Shown piece by piece: positions 45,501 through 52,468 of a stretch of DNA of 64,000 nt. The position numbers and the translations under genes are program-made. The DNA is from Sandaracinus amylolyticus (GTDB lineage Bacteria; Myxococcota_A; Polyangia; Polyangiales; Sandaracinaceae): positions 8,804,001 to 8,868,000 of the forward strand of contig NZ_CP070225.1 in assembly GCF_021631985.1 (NCBI RefSeq). Reading direction: 5' to 3'. The stretch's first letter is position 1, and every line of letters begins with the position of its first letter. The notes beneath the pieces were generated by a model. It was not told the DNA's origin. It was given only the letters and a program-made list of their open reading frames with translations, and searched no databases.

Positions 45501-47183
45501 ACCGAGTGGACCGACGATCTCGGCGCGTTCCACGAGCGCTCGCTCGACCGCATCACCAACGGGATCGCCGAGGAGGGCGGACGGCCGAGCGCGATGCGGC
45601 TCGCGACGAGCATCACGACCGCGCCTCACGCCTACGACTCCGGCGTGGTGCGCGGAGGCTGGCTCGAGGTCGACTACGGCGACTCCGGCAACGTGGCGGG
45701 CGTCACGGTGCACGGTCAGTGTCGTGACGCGGCGATCGGCGCGCTCTGTGTCGACGGCGGTGCGACGGTCGAGGCGCGCCGCACGGCGCTGCGCGCTGGA
45801 TGTCGGTGCGGCGTCGAGCAGCACTATCAATATCGTCACGACGAGCTGAATCAGATCGTCGATGCGCGTCGCTACGATCGTCCCGGCACCGGAGATTGGT
45901 CGCTCGCGGCGCACCTGCGATATGCGTTCGACGGAGCGCAGGAGCGGACGATCGAAGAGGTGCACGACACCCTCGGGCACGCGCGATATGCGATGTGGCC
46001 TCTGCCCGGCGACTTCGAGCGTCGAGGCCTGGTGCGCGGAGTCGGCGGTTATGACGCGGTGGACGGCACCGAGACCCAATATCGCGTCGGCGGGGCACGC
46101 GTCGTCTGGCAGGACGGAGCGCGCGACACCGGTCTCGACGTGGATCATCGCATCACGCTCGCGCTGCCCGATCTGCTCGGGACGACCAGTGCCGTGGTCG
46201 ACCTCACGAGCGGCGAGCTGCTCGAGGTGAGCTCCTATCACCCGAACGGCGCGCGCGAGACGCTGCGCACGACCGAGTCCGGCGCGGTGCCGCTCGAGCC
46301 GACCGGCTTCACCGGAAAGGAAGCGGACGAAGAGGTCGGACTGACCTACTTCGGGCTCCGGTTCCTGATGCCGCGCCTCGGTCGCTGGGCCACGCCCGAT
46401 CCGCTGCAGATCCACGCCGAAGGCGGCGGTGAGGCCCTCAACAGCTATCACTACGTGAGCGGCAATCTGCTCCAGGCGCGCGATCCGATCGGGCTCGATC
46501 CCCTGCGGAGCCCCGACATCGAAGCGCTCGATTCGATCACCGACGCGGACGCGTACGACCGCAAGGTCTGGGAGCTCGTGCACGTCGAGCAGTGGCGCAA
46601 TCAGGCGGATTTCCGCCTCTCGAACAGCCTCGACGGGTGCGTGCCCTCGAGCGCGATCATGACCTTCAAGTGGACCGGTGTGCTGCGCAGCGGAGTGCGC
46701 CCCGGCGAGGTCGTGCGCGCCACGCGCGGGTGGTCTCCCAAGAGCGAGGACGCGTGGTTCGCGTACCGGATGCCGTTCGTGCGACGTGGCCGCTACGAGC
46801 GCATGTCGACCGACGATCTCGCGCGACTGAGCGGCGCCGCGGCGGTCGGTGGAGGCCAGGCGACTCGCTACGAGCGAGTCGGGCTCTCCAAGGACGACGC
46901 GCTCGCGCACATGCAGAGCGGCGGCTCGGTGCAGGCGTTCGTGAATCACCCCGACTGGCACGACGGGCACTGGATCACGCTCTACTGGAACCCGGTCCGC
47001 CGCGAGGTGATGGCGATGGATCCCCTCCTCGCTCACTCGACCGGAGCGCCCGATCGCGTCGACTGGAGCACCGGCGAGGTGCGGGGCACGGAGATGACGC
47101 TCAAGGCCACCAACCACGGCAACGAGTACTCGTTCTACGGCCTCCGCGAGGCGATCGAAGCGGAGCAGCTGACGGAGCCCTGA
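39510..47183 (+). CDS. Secreted TcB-TcC-like (SpvB/TcdB-middle/RHS) fusion with C39/papain-like peptidase tip
   Basis: 2557 residues. A GGAGG 3 bp upstream selects the ATG at 39510 (GTG 39513 is equally possible; GTG 39438, one base after the previous stop, would add 24 residues). Sec signal ending STRAQE. The protein is colinear with the 26544 product throughout: SpvB (PTSLPTGGDRSAV, LPAGRNGVTPTLALGYSSG), FG-GAP repeats, TcdB-middle, YD repeats and the core GFTGKEADEEVGLTYFGLRF...TPDPL...DPIGL (Asp2297, Asp2325). After the core the 233-residue tail is unrelated to that of the paralogue. It contains NSLDGCVPSSAIM (Cys2377), DGHWITLYW (His2487) and VMAMDPLL (Asp2504), the order and spacing of a C39/papain-like Cys-His-Asp peptidase. 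Likely a proteolytic effector released inside the cocoon. Confidence 0.85.
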   Translation: MVSAQRGFWALLCLAILVHGGSTRAQEPLPGELPTSSGWLGADDARDVELHEHDLVPDELRDEVREVLRDRAISADSPPIEPTSLPTGGDRSAVAPSRITLPDGEGSIQGLGESFSTSQSSGALAFTLPIVLPAGRNGVTPTLALGYSSGAGSSEVGYGWSLSVATIARQSDRGLPRYDDRARWHPEEDRFVYAGSQELVPVDSDAAARLDGGRTPAELATWQEYRAQVEGGFMRFFRAPDATRWVVQAPDGTRHDLGLLPPGEGPSEITSASQDALLRAPVSGAIASWALTRTTDAHGSTIYYSYESHGGARYLRSIHYVSPAGCAASGRRCIAPLSDYAVRVQLVYAARSDVTISHRTGWRIESARRLRRIEITAAGAAVGSRTLVRRYHLEYDARSFHSLLASVTVEGRPESTHSSHAVQIGDAAVPESALGDAIVGVTAPPLRFRYTGDAALARGVDGFPALDGTLRRGASSPAHSVGDLRSDLFDVNSDGLPDLIVTEPGRFRTASGEPAAGVYFNGFAGTAARPASAGTFSAPIAVAAPPELAGVMQLSNPNVVPMDVDGDGRSDLLHMPRARSYGYFAPVRAPGTPASPAAQSWRFALLPVDLPEGVLDPRIDLGRDAARIRTMDVNADSLIDVVRTSGNAIQTWLNLGFVPGGEGLFGTATHDGARWVISADPIESCLPVAGGVISFDDSDVRFADMDGDGLEDLVRLAPGAVVWFPNRGWGRFGEGEGDCAAGPSGARGIDVRAPRDLGAEFDVTYLVDVDGDGASDLVHLGAGVVDVWFNMGGRAFSRRVGIDGVPWSRDLDRVVRFVDVDGTGTPDVLFASARRWEWIDPMGGRRPRLLREVDTGLGALTTIEHGTSAEDYLRDLAAADAGCSGPTCEQFLWQGRDDGTCDERASAAVGECVVRASGSPIVSTVVRATVRSDRLDALGATPQVERLEYAYHDGYFEGIEQELRGFGATDVRSVGDSSQPTSITRSWMHQGRRPAAIAGDRRAENPWRALDGAVRLVETWEETTGRFLSTVHTGHRLRRLIAGLDGREITWAIPARTDRISYDNSTTWRPAAPGTRAPFVGGGDEYPVVVRERVAPDGSVSPDAEHPGWSEPVSLRSAGHYAIVAETIDQVDHAGHVLQQTAWGRVRGEYGEPVPAEEIVQHTVPRLVDAERWIWRTEQTWTSGGGSSARLRHVQSFFENGAIDPTRTSTTVEIPRAYEFAGDADGSASFVQTAESLETSFRYDAWGNVTHTCDGGRIEIGESACLRLSVIDYDGAYSQLVAAEHVATSSTDALTTRATVDRGLGLPLSVRDGADRATDAGYDGLGRVTFVRAPDVRGCEGSARPLVRNRYRFPVDASVSPLTEIVSIQELDCDAPLGASVLESRRYLDGLARVRATLQRTDAPHVWVRGGLTSFTPRGQPSRTWDEAFLDAPEPTLAQVLARTGEECEAATGYDAFGRARWSRPGCGTSAETTWTSHGALATNTCDPNDVDPSHPVAYGTCTTVRRDGHERVIDTVLRQRRGPGAPLEFHRLWSKWRADGALLALERAQTSDAGVLPYTRAAIVPGRVVARTFAVDSVGRRLASTDRDTDARRAGATEPNRSWRYLYNRVGDLVAVRDPRGCGQNFYYDRAGRLLGEDYVSCGEAEPSRDASAETVPAGAIALGPIASPVGVDVRSHYDAYPSWASGPLAPPSWAGATRGLLTASTDRAVRAVRAYDGRGLVSWSARQIAMMPIAPDAPITLSASIPSVTPGAPGARPVRAFDESHTYVAESGHDHAGRPRTIRLPEDPDAEDAPEIGGRIEHDVRGLPRATFVRIDGSDHPVLASATYDAGGRVTRAVWGDDAGGTRTPTITTTDYDRRRRPERIRVVRAPTATSSAARTLSEVSVVQDQTFRWDAADNLLRITDGRIAREWPDGHRPQSVVLQHDALYHVVDAAYSYTNDTSTEVLDVATEYRDAIIALESVDPIHALPAPSAAGPLDTRVVSLTWDFDFLGNTTEWTDDLGAFHERSLDRITNGIAEEGGRPSAMRLATSITTAPHAYDSGVVRGGWLEVDYGDSGNVAGVTVHGQCRDAAIGALCVDGGATVEARRTALRAGCRCGVEQHYQYRHDELNQIVDARRYDRPGTGDWSLAAHLRYAFDGAQERTIEEVHDTLGHARYAMWPLPGDFERRGLVRGVGGYDAVDGTETQYRVGGARVVWQDGARDTGLDVDHRITLALPDLLGTTSAVVDLTSGELLEVSSYHPNGARETLRTTESGAVPLEPTGFTGKEADEEVGLTYFGLRFLMPRLGRWATPDPLQIHAEGGGEALNSYHYVSGNLLQARDPIGLDPLRSPDIEALDSITDADAYDRKVWELVHVEQWRNQADFRLSNSLDGCVPSSAIMTFKWTGVLRSGVRPGEVVRATRGWSPKSEDAWFAYRMPFVRRGRYERMSTDDLARLSGAAAVGGGQATRYERVGLSKDDALAHMQSGGSVQAFVNHPDWHDGHWITLYWNPVRREVMAMDPLLAHSTGAPDRVDWSTGEVRGTEMTLKATNHGNEYSFYGLREAIEAEQLTEP

Positions 47184-47211
47184 GCACGCGCTCGTGCCAT
47201 CCTCGGCGCGC

Positions 47212-47514
47212 ATGGCCACCACCGTCATCGTGCGCTTCCGCGCCCGCTCGGGACGCGGTGCGGATCTCCTCTCCTGGCTCTCCGCGAACCAGCCCGGGCT
47301 GCGTGCGTTCCGCGGGTTCGAGCGCATCGCGCTCCATCGCGACGTCGCCGATCCCGATCACGTGATCGAGATCGAGGAGTGGGCGCGCGCCGACGATCAC
47401 CGCGCGATGGTCGAGGAGGTCGCGGCGCGTGGTGGATGGGACGCGCTCGAGGCGCTGCTCGAGCGCGAGCCCGAGACGACCTATCTCGAGCACGTCGTGT
47501 CGCTGGCGACGTGA
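47212..47514 (+). CDS. ABM/Dabb-like ferredoxin-fold small protein
   Basis: 100 residues from ATG 47212, 28 bp after the second toxin-like gene. VRFRARSGRGADLLSWLSA, FRGFERIALHRDVADPDHVIEIEEWA and HRAMVEEVAAR...TTYLEHV fit the antibiotic-biosynthesis-monooxygenase (ABM) alpha+beta barrel. In that fold, strand F-x-G-F-x-x-x-x-L-x-x-D and E-x-W-A are the usual landmarks. These proteins are dimeric monooxygenases, heme-degrading enzymes or of unknown function. Position suggests possible read-through from the toxin operon, but nothing marks it as an immunity protein. It is convergent with GNAT at zero spacing. Confidence 0.7.
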   Translation: MATTVIVRFRARSGRGADLLSWLSANQPGLRAFRGFERIALHRDVADPDHVIEIEEWARADDHRAMVEEVAARGGWDALEALLEREPETTYLEHVVSLAT

Positions 47515-47946
47515 TCAGGACGGTAGCGGCGCGCGCAGCACCTTGCCCGAGCCGTTCTGGCGACCCTCGATCAGCTTCGCGCCCATGTGCTCGTAGAAGC
47601 CGCGCGTGCGCTCGTCGGCGACGACCCGCATCGCGCTCGCGCCGTGCGCGCGCGCCGCGCCGAGCGCCCACGCGTAGAGCAGCCGGCCGATCCCGTGGCC
47701 GAGCGACTCCGGCGCGACCACGAGCACCTCGAGCACCGCATCGCTCTTCTCGATCCGGAGCTGCGCCACACCGAGCAGCTGGTCGGTGCGCTCCACGACG
47801 AACGTGCGGTGCGCGGAGACCGCGTCGCGGTCGATGCGCGGCAGCGGGCGCACCATGCTCCCGGACGCGCACGCACGCGTGCAGAGCGCAGTGATCGCGG
47901 CGATCTCGTCGAGGCGCGCCGGGCGCAGGACGAGGCCGACCCTCAT
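47515..47946 (-). CDS. GNAT-family N-acetyltransferase
   Basis: 143 residues from ATG 47946, which overlaps the thioesterase stop (ATGA). GNAT landmarks: LRPARLDEIAAITALCTRA, a strand LLGVAQLRIEK, motif A VLEVLVVAPESLGHGIGRLLYAWAL (acetyl-CoA pyrophosphate loop Q/G-x-x-G-x-G/A appears as LGHGIG) and the C-terminal ADERTRGFYEHMGAKLIEG. Acetylates a small-molecule or protein amine; acceptor unknown. Expressed together with the hotdog thioesterase. Confidence 0.88.
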   Translation of the reverse strand: MRVGLVLRPARLDEIAAITALCTRACASGSMVRPLPRIDRDAVSAHRTFVVERTDQLLGVAQLRIEKSDAVLEVLVVAPESLGHGIGRLLYAWALGAARAHGASAMRVVADERTRGFYEHMGAKLIEGRQNGSGKVLRAPLPS

Positions 47947-48440
47947 CGGCGATCCTCCTCGCCGTCGATCGCGATCGCCTCGCCCGCGATCGGCACGTCG
48001 GGCTCGACCACCAGCAGACGCACGCGCCCGCTCGCGAGCTCGCGACCCTCGCCGTCGCGCACCGTCGCCTCCCACACCTGGGTGCGACGACCGCGCGCCA
48101 GCGGCCGCGCCACCACGCGCAACATCCCCTCGCGCACCGCGCGTAGGAACGACGTGTGGTTCTCGAGCCCGACCGCGCCGCGCCCGATCGCACGCGCATC
48201 GAGCGCTGCGCCCACCGACGCCGCGGCCTCGATGATCCCCGCGTACACACCGCCGTGCACGAGCCCGTAGGGCTGCCGGTGGGCCTCGCCGATCTCGAGC
48301 TCGCCGATCACCTCGTCACGCGTCGCGCGCACGAAGCGCAGCCCCATCGCGGCGTTCCATCCGGAACGGCTCGCATTCAGCACGGACGCGAAGTCCTCCG
48401 CGGGCGGCCTCTCGTCGCTCACCCCGTCACCCTGTTCCAC
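47943..48440 (-). CDS. Hotdog-fold thioesterase (PaaI/YigI-like)
   Basis: 165 residues from GTG 48440; an in-frame GTG at 48422 (VSDERPPAED) is a reasonable shorter start. The hotdog signature is present: GLVHGGVYAGIIEAAASVGA (the HGGxxxxxxE helix with catalytic acid) preceded by GEAHRQPYG, then HTSFLRAVREGMLRVVARPLARGRRTQVWEATVRDGEGRELASGRVRL, the central beta strands with the conserved N-H-x-S-F. It hydrolyses acyl-CoA thioesters in the cytosol. Translationally coupled to the GNAT. Confidence 0.88.
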   Translation of the reverse strand: MEQGDGVSDERPPAEDFASVLNASRSGWNAAMGLRFVRATRDEVIGELEIGEAHRQPYGLVHGGVYAGIIEAAASVGAALDARAIGRGAVGLENHTSFLRAVREGMLRVVARPLARGRRTQVWEATVRDGEGRELASGRVRLLVVEPDVPIAGEAIAIDGEEDRR

Positions 48441-48483
48441 GACGTGAGCTCGTTCCAGGGTCCGTCGTCGGGCCAGGTGGGCG

Positions 48484-49206
48484 TCACCCGAGGTTGTGGA
48501 AGACGCGCTGGACGTCGTCGTCCTGCTCGAGCGCGTCGACCAGCTCGAGCACCTCCTTGGCCTGCGCCTCGTCGAGGTTCGTGAGCGTCTGCGCGACGTA
48601 CTCGGACTCCGCGGAGATCAGCGGCAGCTTGCGCTCTTCGATCACCGCCTGGAGCCGGCCGAACTCGTGGAACGGGGAGCGCAGCACGTACTGCTTCTCT
48701 CCGTTGTCGCCGGTGCTCTCGCCCATCTCCTCGAGGCCGTGATCGATCAGCTCGAGCTCGAGCTCCTCGGGATCGAACGAGCCCGGCGCGATGCGGAACA
48801 CGCCCATGTGCTGGAAGAGGAACGAGACGCTGCCGGTCTGTCCGAAGCTGCCGCTCCAGTCCTTGAAGATCGAGCGAACGTTCGCGACGGTGCGCTGCGG
48901 GTTGTCGGTCGCGGTCTCGATCATCAGCGCGATGCCGTGGGGCGCGTAGCCCTCGTAGATCAGCACTTCGTAGTCGCGCTGGTCCTGCCCGCTCGCGCGC
49001 TTGATCGCGGCCTCGATCTTCTCCCGCGGCATGTTCGCGCCGCGCGCGTTCGAGAGCGCGCGACGCAGCGCCGGGTTCGTCTCGGGGTGCGGCGTGCCCG
49101 ACTTGACCGCGATGTGGATGTCGCGCGCGATGCGCGTGAACACCTTCGCCATCCGCGCGTTGCGGGCGAAGATCGTGGTCTTCCGCTTCTCGAAGATCCG
49201 TCCCAT
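48484..49206 (-). CDS. YebC/PmpR-family protein (YebC2-like)
   Basis: 240 residues from ATG 49206. It opens [21 protein letters not shown], as in the YebC2-type branch, then [48 protein letters not shown], the conserved YebC core. [32 protein letters not shown] follows, then the C-terminal domain (DFGE-like FLFQHMGVF). The family was long annotated as DNA-binding regulators; recent work on YebC/TACO1 links it to relief of ribosome stalling at proline stretches. The neighbouring aldo-keto reductase is divergent, with a palindrome between them. Confidence 0.9.
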   Translation of the reverse strand: MGRIFEKRKTTIFARNARMAKVFTRIARDIHIAVKSGTPHPETNPALRRALSNARGANMPREKIEAAIKRASGQDQRDYEVLIYEGYAPHGIALMIETATDNPQRTVANVRSIFKDWSGSFGQTGSVSFLFQHMGVFRIAPGSFDPEELELELIDHGLEEMGESTGDNGEKQYVLRSPFHEFGRLQAVIEERKLPLISAESEYVAQTLTNLDEAQAKEVLELVDALEQDDDVQRVFHNLG

Positions 49207-49227
49207 GTCGACGTCGCAGGGTAGCGC

Positions 49228-49247
49228 GTCTTGCAAGCTTGCAAGAC
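49228..49247. promoter_or_regulatory. Perfect 20-bp palindrome in the YebC / aldo-keto reductase divergent promoter
   Basis: GTCTTGCAAGCTTGCAAGAC equals its own reverse complement and consists of two adjacent copies of the palindromic octamer CTTGCAAG. It sits 22 bp upstream of yebC and 18 bp upstream of the reductase ATG, a typical position for a dimeric MarR/TetR-type operator. AT-rich CTTGCAAG stands out in this GC-rich background. Confidence 0.75.
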
Positions 49248-49265
49248 GGGTCACATGCGCTTCGC

Positions 49266-50276
49266 ATGCACACGCCTCTGCCCACCAGTCCGCTCGGCAC
49301 GACCGACATGGAGATCACGCGCGTCGGCTTCGGCGCATGGGCGATCGGGGGCGCCGGATGGGCCTACGGATGGGGCGCGCAGGACGACGCGCACTCCATC
49401 GCCGCGATCCACCGAGCGCTCGACCGCGGGATCAACTGGATCGACACCGCCGCGATCTACGGCCTCGGGCACTCCGAGGAGATCGTCGCGCGGGCCCTGC
49501 ACGATCGCCCGGCGAGCGAGCGCCCGTACGTGTTCACGAAGTGCGGGCTCACCTGGGATCCCCGCGATCCCGCGGCCGAGCCGCAGCAGGTGGGCGATCC
49601 CGCGAGCCTCCGCCGCGAGCTCGAGGGGTCGCTGCGCCGGCTCGGCGTGGAGCGCATCGACCTCTACCAGATGCACTGGCCGGCCGAGGACGGAACGCCG
49701 ATCGAGGCGTACTGGGGCGAGCTCGCGCGGATGAAGCAGGAGGGCAAGGTGCGCGCGATCGGGCTCTCGAACCACGATCGCGACGCGCTCGAGCGCGCCG
49801 AGCGCATCGCCCACGTCGACACGCTGCAGCCGCCGTTCTCCGCGATCCGTCGCGAGGTCGCGCGCGAGGAGCTGCCGTGGTGCGAGCGACACCGCACCGG
49901 CGTGATCGTGTACAGCCCGATGCAGGCGGGCCTGCTCACCGGCGCGTTCACCGCGGAGCGCGCGACGAAGCTGCCCGCGGACGACTGGCGCTCGCGATCC
50001 CCCGACCACACCGGCGAAGGGCTCCTGAAGAACCTCGCGCTGGCCGACGCGATGCGCCCGATCGCGGAGCGACATCGCACGACCGTCGCGAGCGTCGCGG
50101 TCGCGTGGACCCTCGCGTGGCCGGGCGTGACCGGCGCGATCGTGGGCGCACGCACCGCCGATCAGATCGACGGCTGGATCGACGCGGCCCGCCTCTCGCT
50201 CGACGAGCGCGACCTCGAGGTGATCGCACGCGCGATCGACGCGACCGGCGCGGGCGAAGGTCCCGCGCGCCCGTAG
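49266..50276 (+). CDS. Aldo/keto reductase
   Basis: 336 residues from ATG 49266. TIM-barrel AKR signatures: [17 protein letters not shown] (N-terminal beta strand), [26 protein letters not shown] with the catalytic Asp and Tyr (DTAAxYG), FTKCGLTW with the catalytic Lys, and the fourth catalytic residue as His in YQMHWP. Also [18 protein letters not shown] and [12 protein letters not shown] for NADPH. This is the AKR11/YajO-like group reducing aldehydes and ketones with NADPH in the cytosol. The divergent promoter carries the CTTGCAAG palindrome. Substrate unknown. Confidence 0.93.
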   Translation: MHTPLPTSPLGTTDMEITRVGFGAWAIGGAGWAYGWGAQDDAHSIAAIHRALDRGINWIDTAAIYGLGHSEEIVARALHDRPASERPYVFTKCGLTWDPRDPAAEPQQVGDPASLRRELEGSLRRLGVERIDLYQMHWPAEDGTPIEAYWGELARMKQEGKVRAIGLSNHDRDALERAERIAHVDTLQPPFSAIRREVAREELPWCERHRTGVIVYSPMQAGLLTGAFTAERATKLPADDWRSRSPDHTGEGLLKNLALADAMRPIAERHRTTVASVAVAWTLAWPGVTGAIVGARTADQIDGWIDAARLSLDERDLEVIARAIDATGAGEGPARP

Positions 50277-50349
50277 CGCGAGAGCACGCCGTGATCGGGC
50301 GCCGCACCGCGTGGGGAGTGGCTCGACCGCTGCAACGGTCCTCGTCCCG

Positions 50350-50739
50350 ATGAAGCGGCTGTCTCCTCACGCCCACGCGCGGCTCGACTACGTGCTCGCC
50401 GCGGCGTTCGCGCTCGCGCCGACGCTGTTCGGCTTCGCGGGGAGCGCGGCGACGCTCTGCGCGATCGTGGCGATCGTGTACTTCGCGACGTCGCTGCTGA
50501 CCGCCTATCCGCTCGGCATCGCGAAGCTCGTCCCGTTCCCGGTGCACGGCTATCTCGAGGTCGCGCTGGTGCCGCTGCTCGCGGCATCACCGTGGCTCCT
50601 CGGGTTCCACACCATCGAGGCGGCACGCAACGTCGTCCTCGCGCTCGCGGTGGCGATCGCGGTCGTGTGGCTCACCACCGACTATCGCGTGGTCGAGCGC
50701 CATCCCGAGGAGCGCTTCGCGCACCCGCGCACGACGTGA
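50350..50739 (+). CDS. Small SPW-repeat-like membrane protein
   Basis: 129 residues from ATG 50350. Four predicted transmembrane helices (about 15-32, 36-55, 64-84, 90-110: LDYVLAAAFALAPTLFGF, TLCAIVAIVYFATSLLTAY, LEVALVPLLAASPWLLGF, NVVLALAVAIAVVWL) and short loops; the ASPWLLGF element is the SPW motif. Family members are uncharacterised inner-membrane proteins. The downstream AraC gene begins 27 bp later on the same strand. Confidence 0.75.
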   Translation: MKRLSPHAHARLDYVLAAAFALAPTLFGFAGSAATLCAIVAIVYFATSLLTAYPLGIAKLVPFPVHGYLEVALVPLLAASPWLLGFHTIEAARNVVLALAVAIAVVWLTTDYRVVERHPEERFAHPRTT

Positions 50740-50765
50740 TCGCTCCGCGCGCTACGCTGCGCGCG

Positions 50766-51710
50766 ATGGCGAGCCGGCGTTCGACCGACGAGACCGCGAG
50801 CGTGCTCGACGACGTGCTCTCGCGCGTCCGGCTGCGCGCCTCGATCTCGGCGTCGCTGCGGCTCGGCGGCGCGTGGTCGTTCGATCTCGGCCGCGACGCG
50901 CGCGCGCACTTCTACGTCGTGACCGAGGGATCGGCGCGCATCGTCGCGAGCGGGCGCAAGCCCACGCGCCTCGACGCGCGCGACGTGGCGCTCGTCGCGG
51001 CGGGCACCGACCACTCGCTGCGCGACGGATGGAGCGGCGCGAGCACGGCCGTGCGCGAGGTGCGATGGCCCGCGAAGGGCGTCGTCGAGCTCGAGGGAGG
51101 AGGCCCGATCACGCGCATCCACTCGGGCTGTCTGCACGTCGACGAGCTTCACGCCGCGCCGCTCTGGTCCGCGCTGCCCGACGTGCTGGTCGTCCGCGCC
51201 CGGCGTGCCCGCGCGATCCCCGCGCTCGACGCGGTGCTGCGCCTGCTCGAGGGCGACGCGGTGACGCGCGGGCCCGGGGGCCAGGCGCTCGCGGCGCGGC
51301 TCGCGGACGTGCTGGTGATCGAGATGGTGCGCGAGCACCTGCGTACCTCGGCGCGCGAGCTCCGCGGCTGGCTCTCCGCGAGCCACGATCCCCGCCTCGC
51401 GCGATCGATCGCGGCGATGCACCGCGCGCCCGCCGAGGCATGGTCGGTCGACCGTCTCGCGCGCGTCGCAGGCATGTCGCGCACGACGTTCGCGACACGC
51501 TTCTCGGCGCAGGTCGGGCGCGCGCCGCTCGAGTACCTGCGCGCGCTGCGCCTGCAGCACGCGGCGATGCTGCTCCGCGAGGACGAGAGCGCGTCGATCG
51601 CGGAGGTCGCGGCGCAGGTCGGCTACGGCTCCGAGCCCGCGTTCCGCCGCGCGTTCAAGCGCTGGGCGAGCACCGCGCCCGCGCGCTTCCGCCGGCTCGC
51701 CCCCGAGTGA
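50766..51710 (+). CDS. AraC-family regulator with cupin sensor domain
   Basis: 314 residues from ATG 50766. The N-terminal half has the AraC_binding_2/cupin layout (AWSFDLGRDARAHFYVVTEGSARIV, DARDVALVAAGTDHSL), consistent with small-molecule sensing. The C-terminus holds both HTHs: WSVDRLARVAGMSRTTFATRFSAQVGRAPLEYLRALRLQHAA and SIAEVAAQVGYGSEPAFRRAFKRWASTAPARFR. The spacing matches the AraC family. Probably regulates the adjacent GST or membrane protein (inference). Confidence 0.9.
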   Translation: MASRRSTDETASVLDDVLSRVRLRASISASLRLGGAWSFDLGRDARAHFYVVTEGSARIVASGRKPTRLDARDVALVAAGTDHSLRDGWSGASTAVREVRWPAKGVVELEGGGPITRIHSGCLHVDELHAAPLWSALPDVLVVRARRARAIPALDAVLRLLEGDAVTRGPGGQALAARLADVLVIEMVREHLRTSARELRGWLSASHDPRLARSIAAMHRAPAEAWSVDRLARVAGMSRTTFATRFSAQVGRAPLEYLRALRLQHAAMLLREDESASIAEVAAQVGYGSEPAFRRAFKRWASTAPARFRRLAPE

Positions 51711-51800
51711 TCGCGCTCCGGACGCGCGGCGCGGATCTCCGAACGCGCGGTGCGGCTCGTCGTCGTGCGCGCGCCGTAGGTGCTCGGGCGGAGGTCGAGA

Positions 51801-52421
51801 ATGACGAAGCCGTCGATCACGCTCTACACGCACTCGGGCCCGAACCCGCTCAAGGTCGCCATCCTGCTCGAAGAGCTCGAGATCCCGTATCGCCGCGAGA
51901 TCGTCGACGTCTGGAAGGGAGAAGGGCAGCGCCCCGAATTCCTCGCGATCAATCCGAACGGGAAGATCCCGGTGCTCCACGATCACGAGACCGATCAGAC
52001 GATCTTCGAGTCCAACGCGATCCTGCTCCACCTCGCCGACCGGACGCAGCGGCTCTTCCCGCGCGACGGCGCCGAGCGCTCGCGCGGCATGCAGCTGCTC
52101 TTCTTCCAGGCCGCGTCGATCGGTCCGATGTTCGGACAGCGCGTCTGGTTCGATCGCCACGCGCCGGAGCGCATCGTGTACGCGATCGATCGGTATCACC
52201 GCGAAGGTGCGCGGCTCGAGCGCGTGACGGAGACGCTGCTCGGAGAGCGCGAGCACTTCCTCGACGCGTACTCGATCGTCGACATCGCGTTCTTCGGTTG
52301 GATCCACTCCGCCGTGGGCCTCGGCTACACGCTCGACGCGCATCCGCGTCTCGCCGAATGGCACGCTCGCGTGCGGGCCCGGCCCGCGGTCGCGCGTGCG
52401 CTCGCGGAGCACCGTCGCTGA
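51801..52421 (+). CDS. Glutathione S-transferase (nu/YfcG-like)
   Basis: 206 residues from ATG 51801 with a good ribosome site (GGAGGTCGAG). The thioredoxin-like N-terminal domain has TLYTHSGPNPLKVAILLEEL (Thr/Ser at the GSH thiol-binding site), INPNGKIPVLHD (cis-Pro) and FESNAILLHLAD (GSH gamma-Glu binding); an all-helical C-terminal domain follows. This is the YfcG/Ure2-like class that has disulfide reductase or GSH transferase activity. It sits 90 bp downstream of the AraC gene on the same strand. Confidence 0.9.
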   Translation: MTKPSITLYTHSGPNPLKVAILLEELEIPYRREIVDVWKGEGQRPEFLAINPNGKIPVLHDHETDQTIFESNAILLHLADRTQRLFPRDGAERSRGMQLLFFQAASIGPMFGQRVWFDRHAPERIVYAIDRYHREGARLERVTETLLGEREHFLDAYSIVDIAFFGWIHSAVGLGYTLDAHPRLAEWHARVRARPAVARALAEHRR

Positions 52422-52468
52422 CTCTCTTCGCCGAGGTGCGGCGCTGCGCAGCACCTCGGCGACCGACC

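Noticed and set aside
26544..47183. Type VI secretion RHS effector pair
   Set aside because: No PAAR, VgrG or T6SS gene in the window; proteins carry Sec signals and SpvB/TcdB-middle domains instead.
34556..47327. Long antisense open frames opposite the TcA-like and second RHS genes
   Set aside because: Same GC artefact; no start or ribosome site and no family features.
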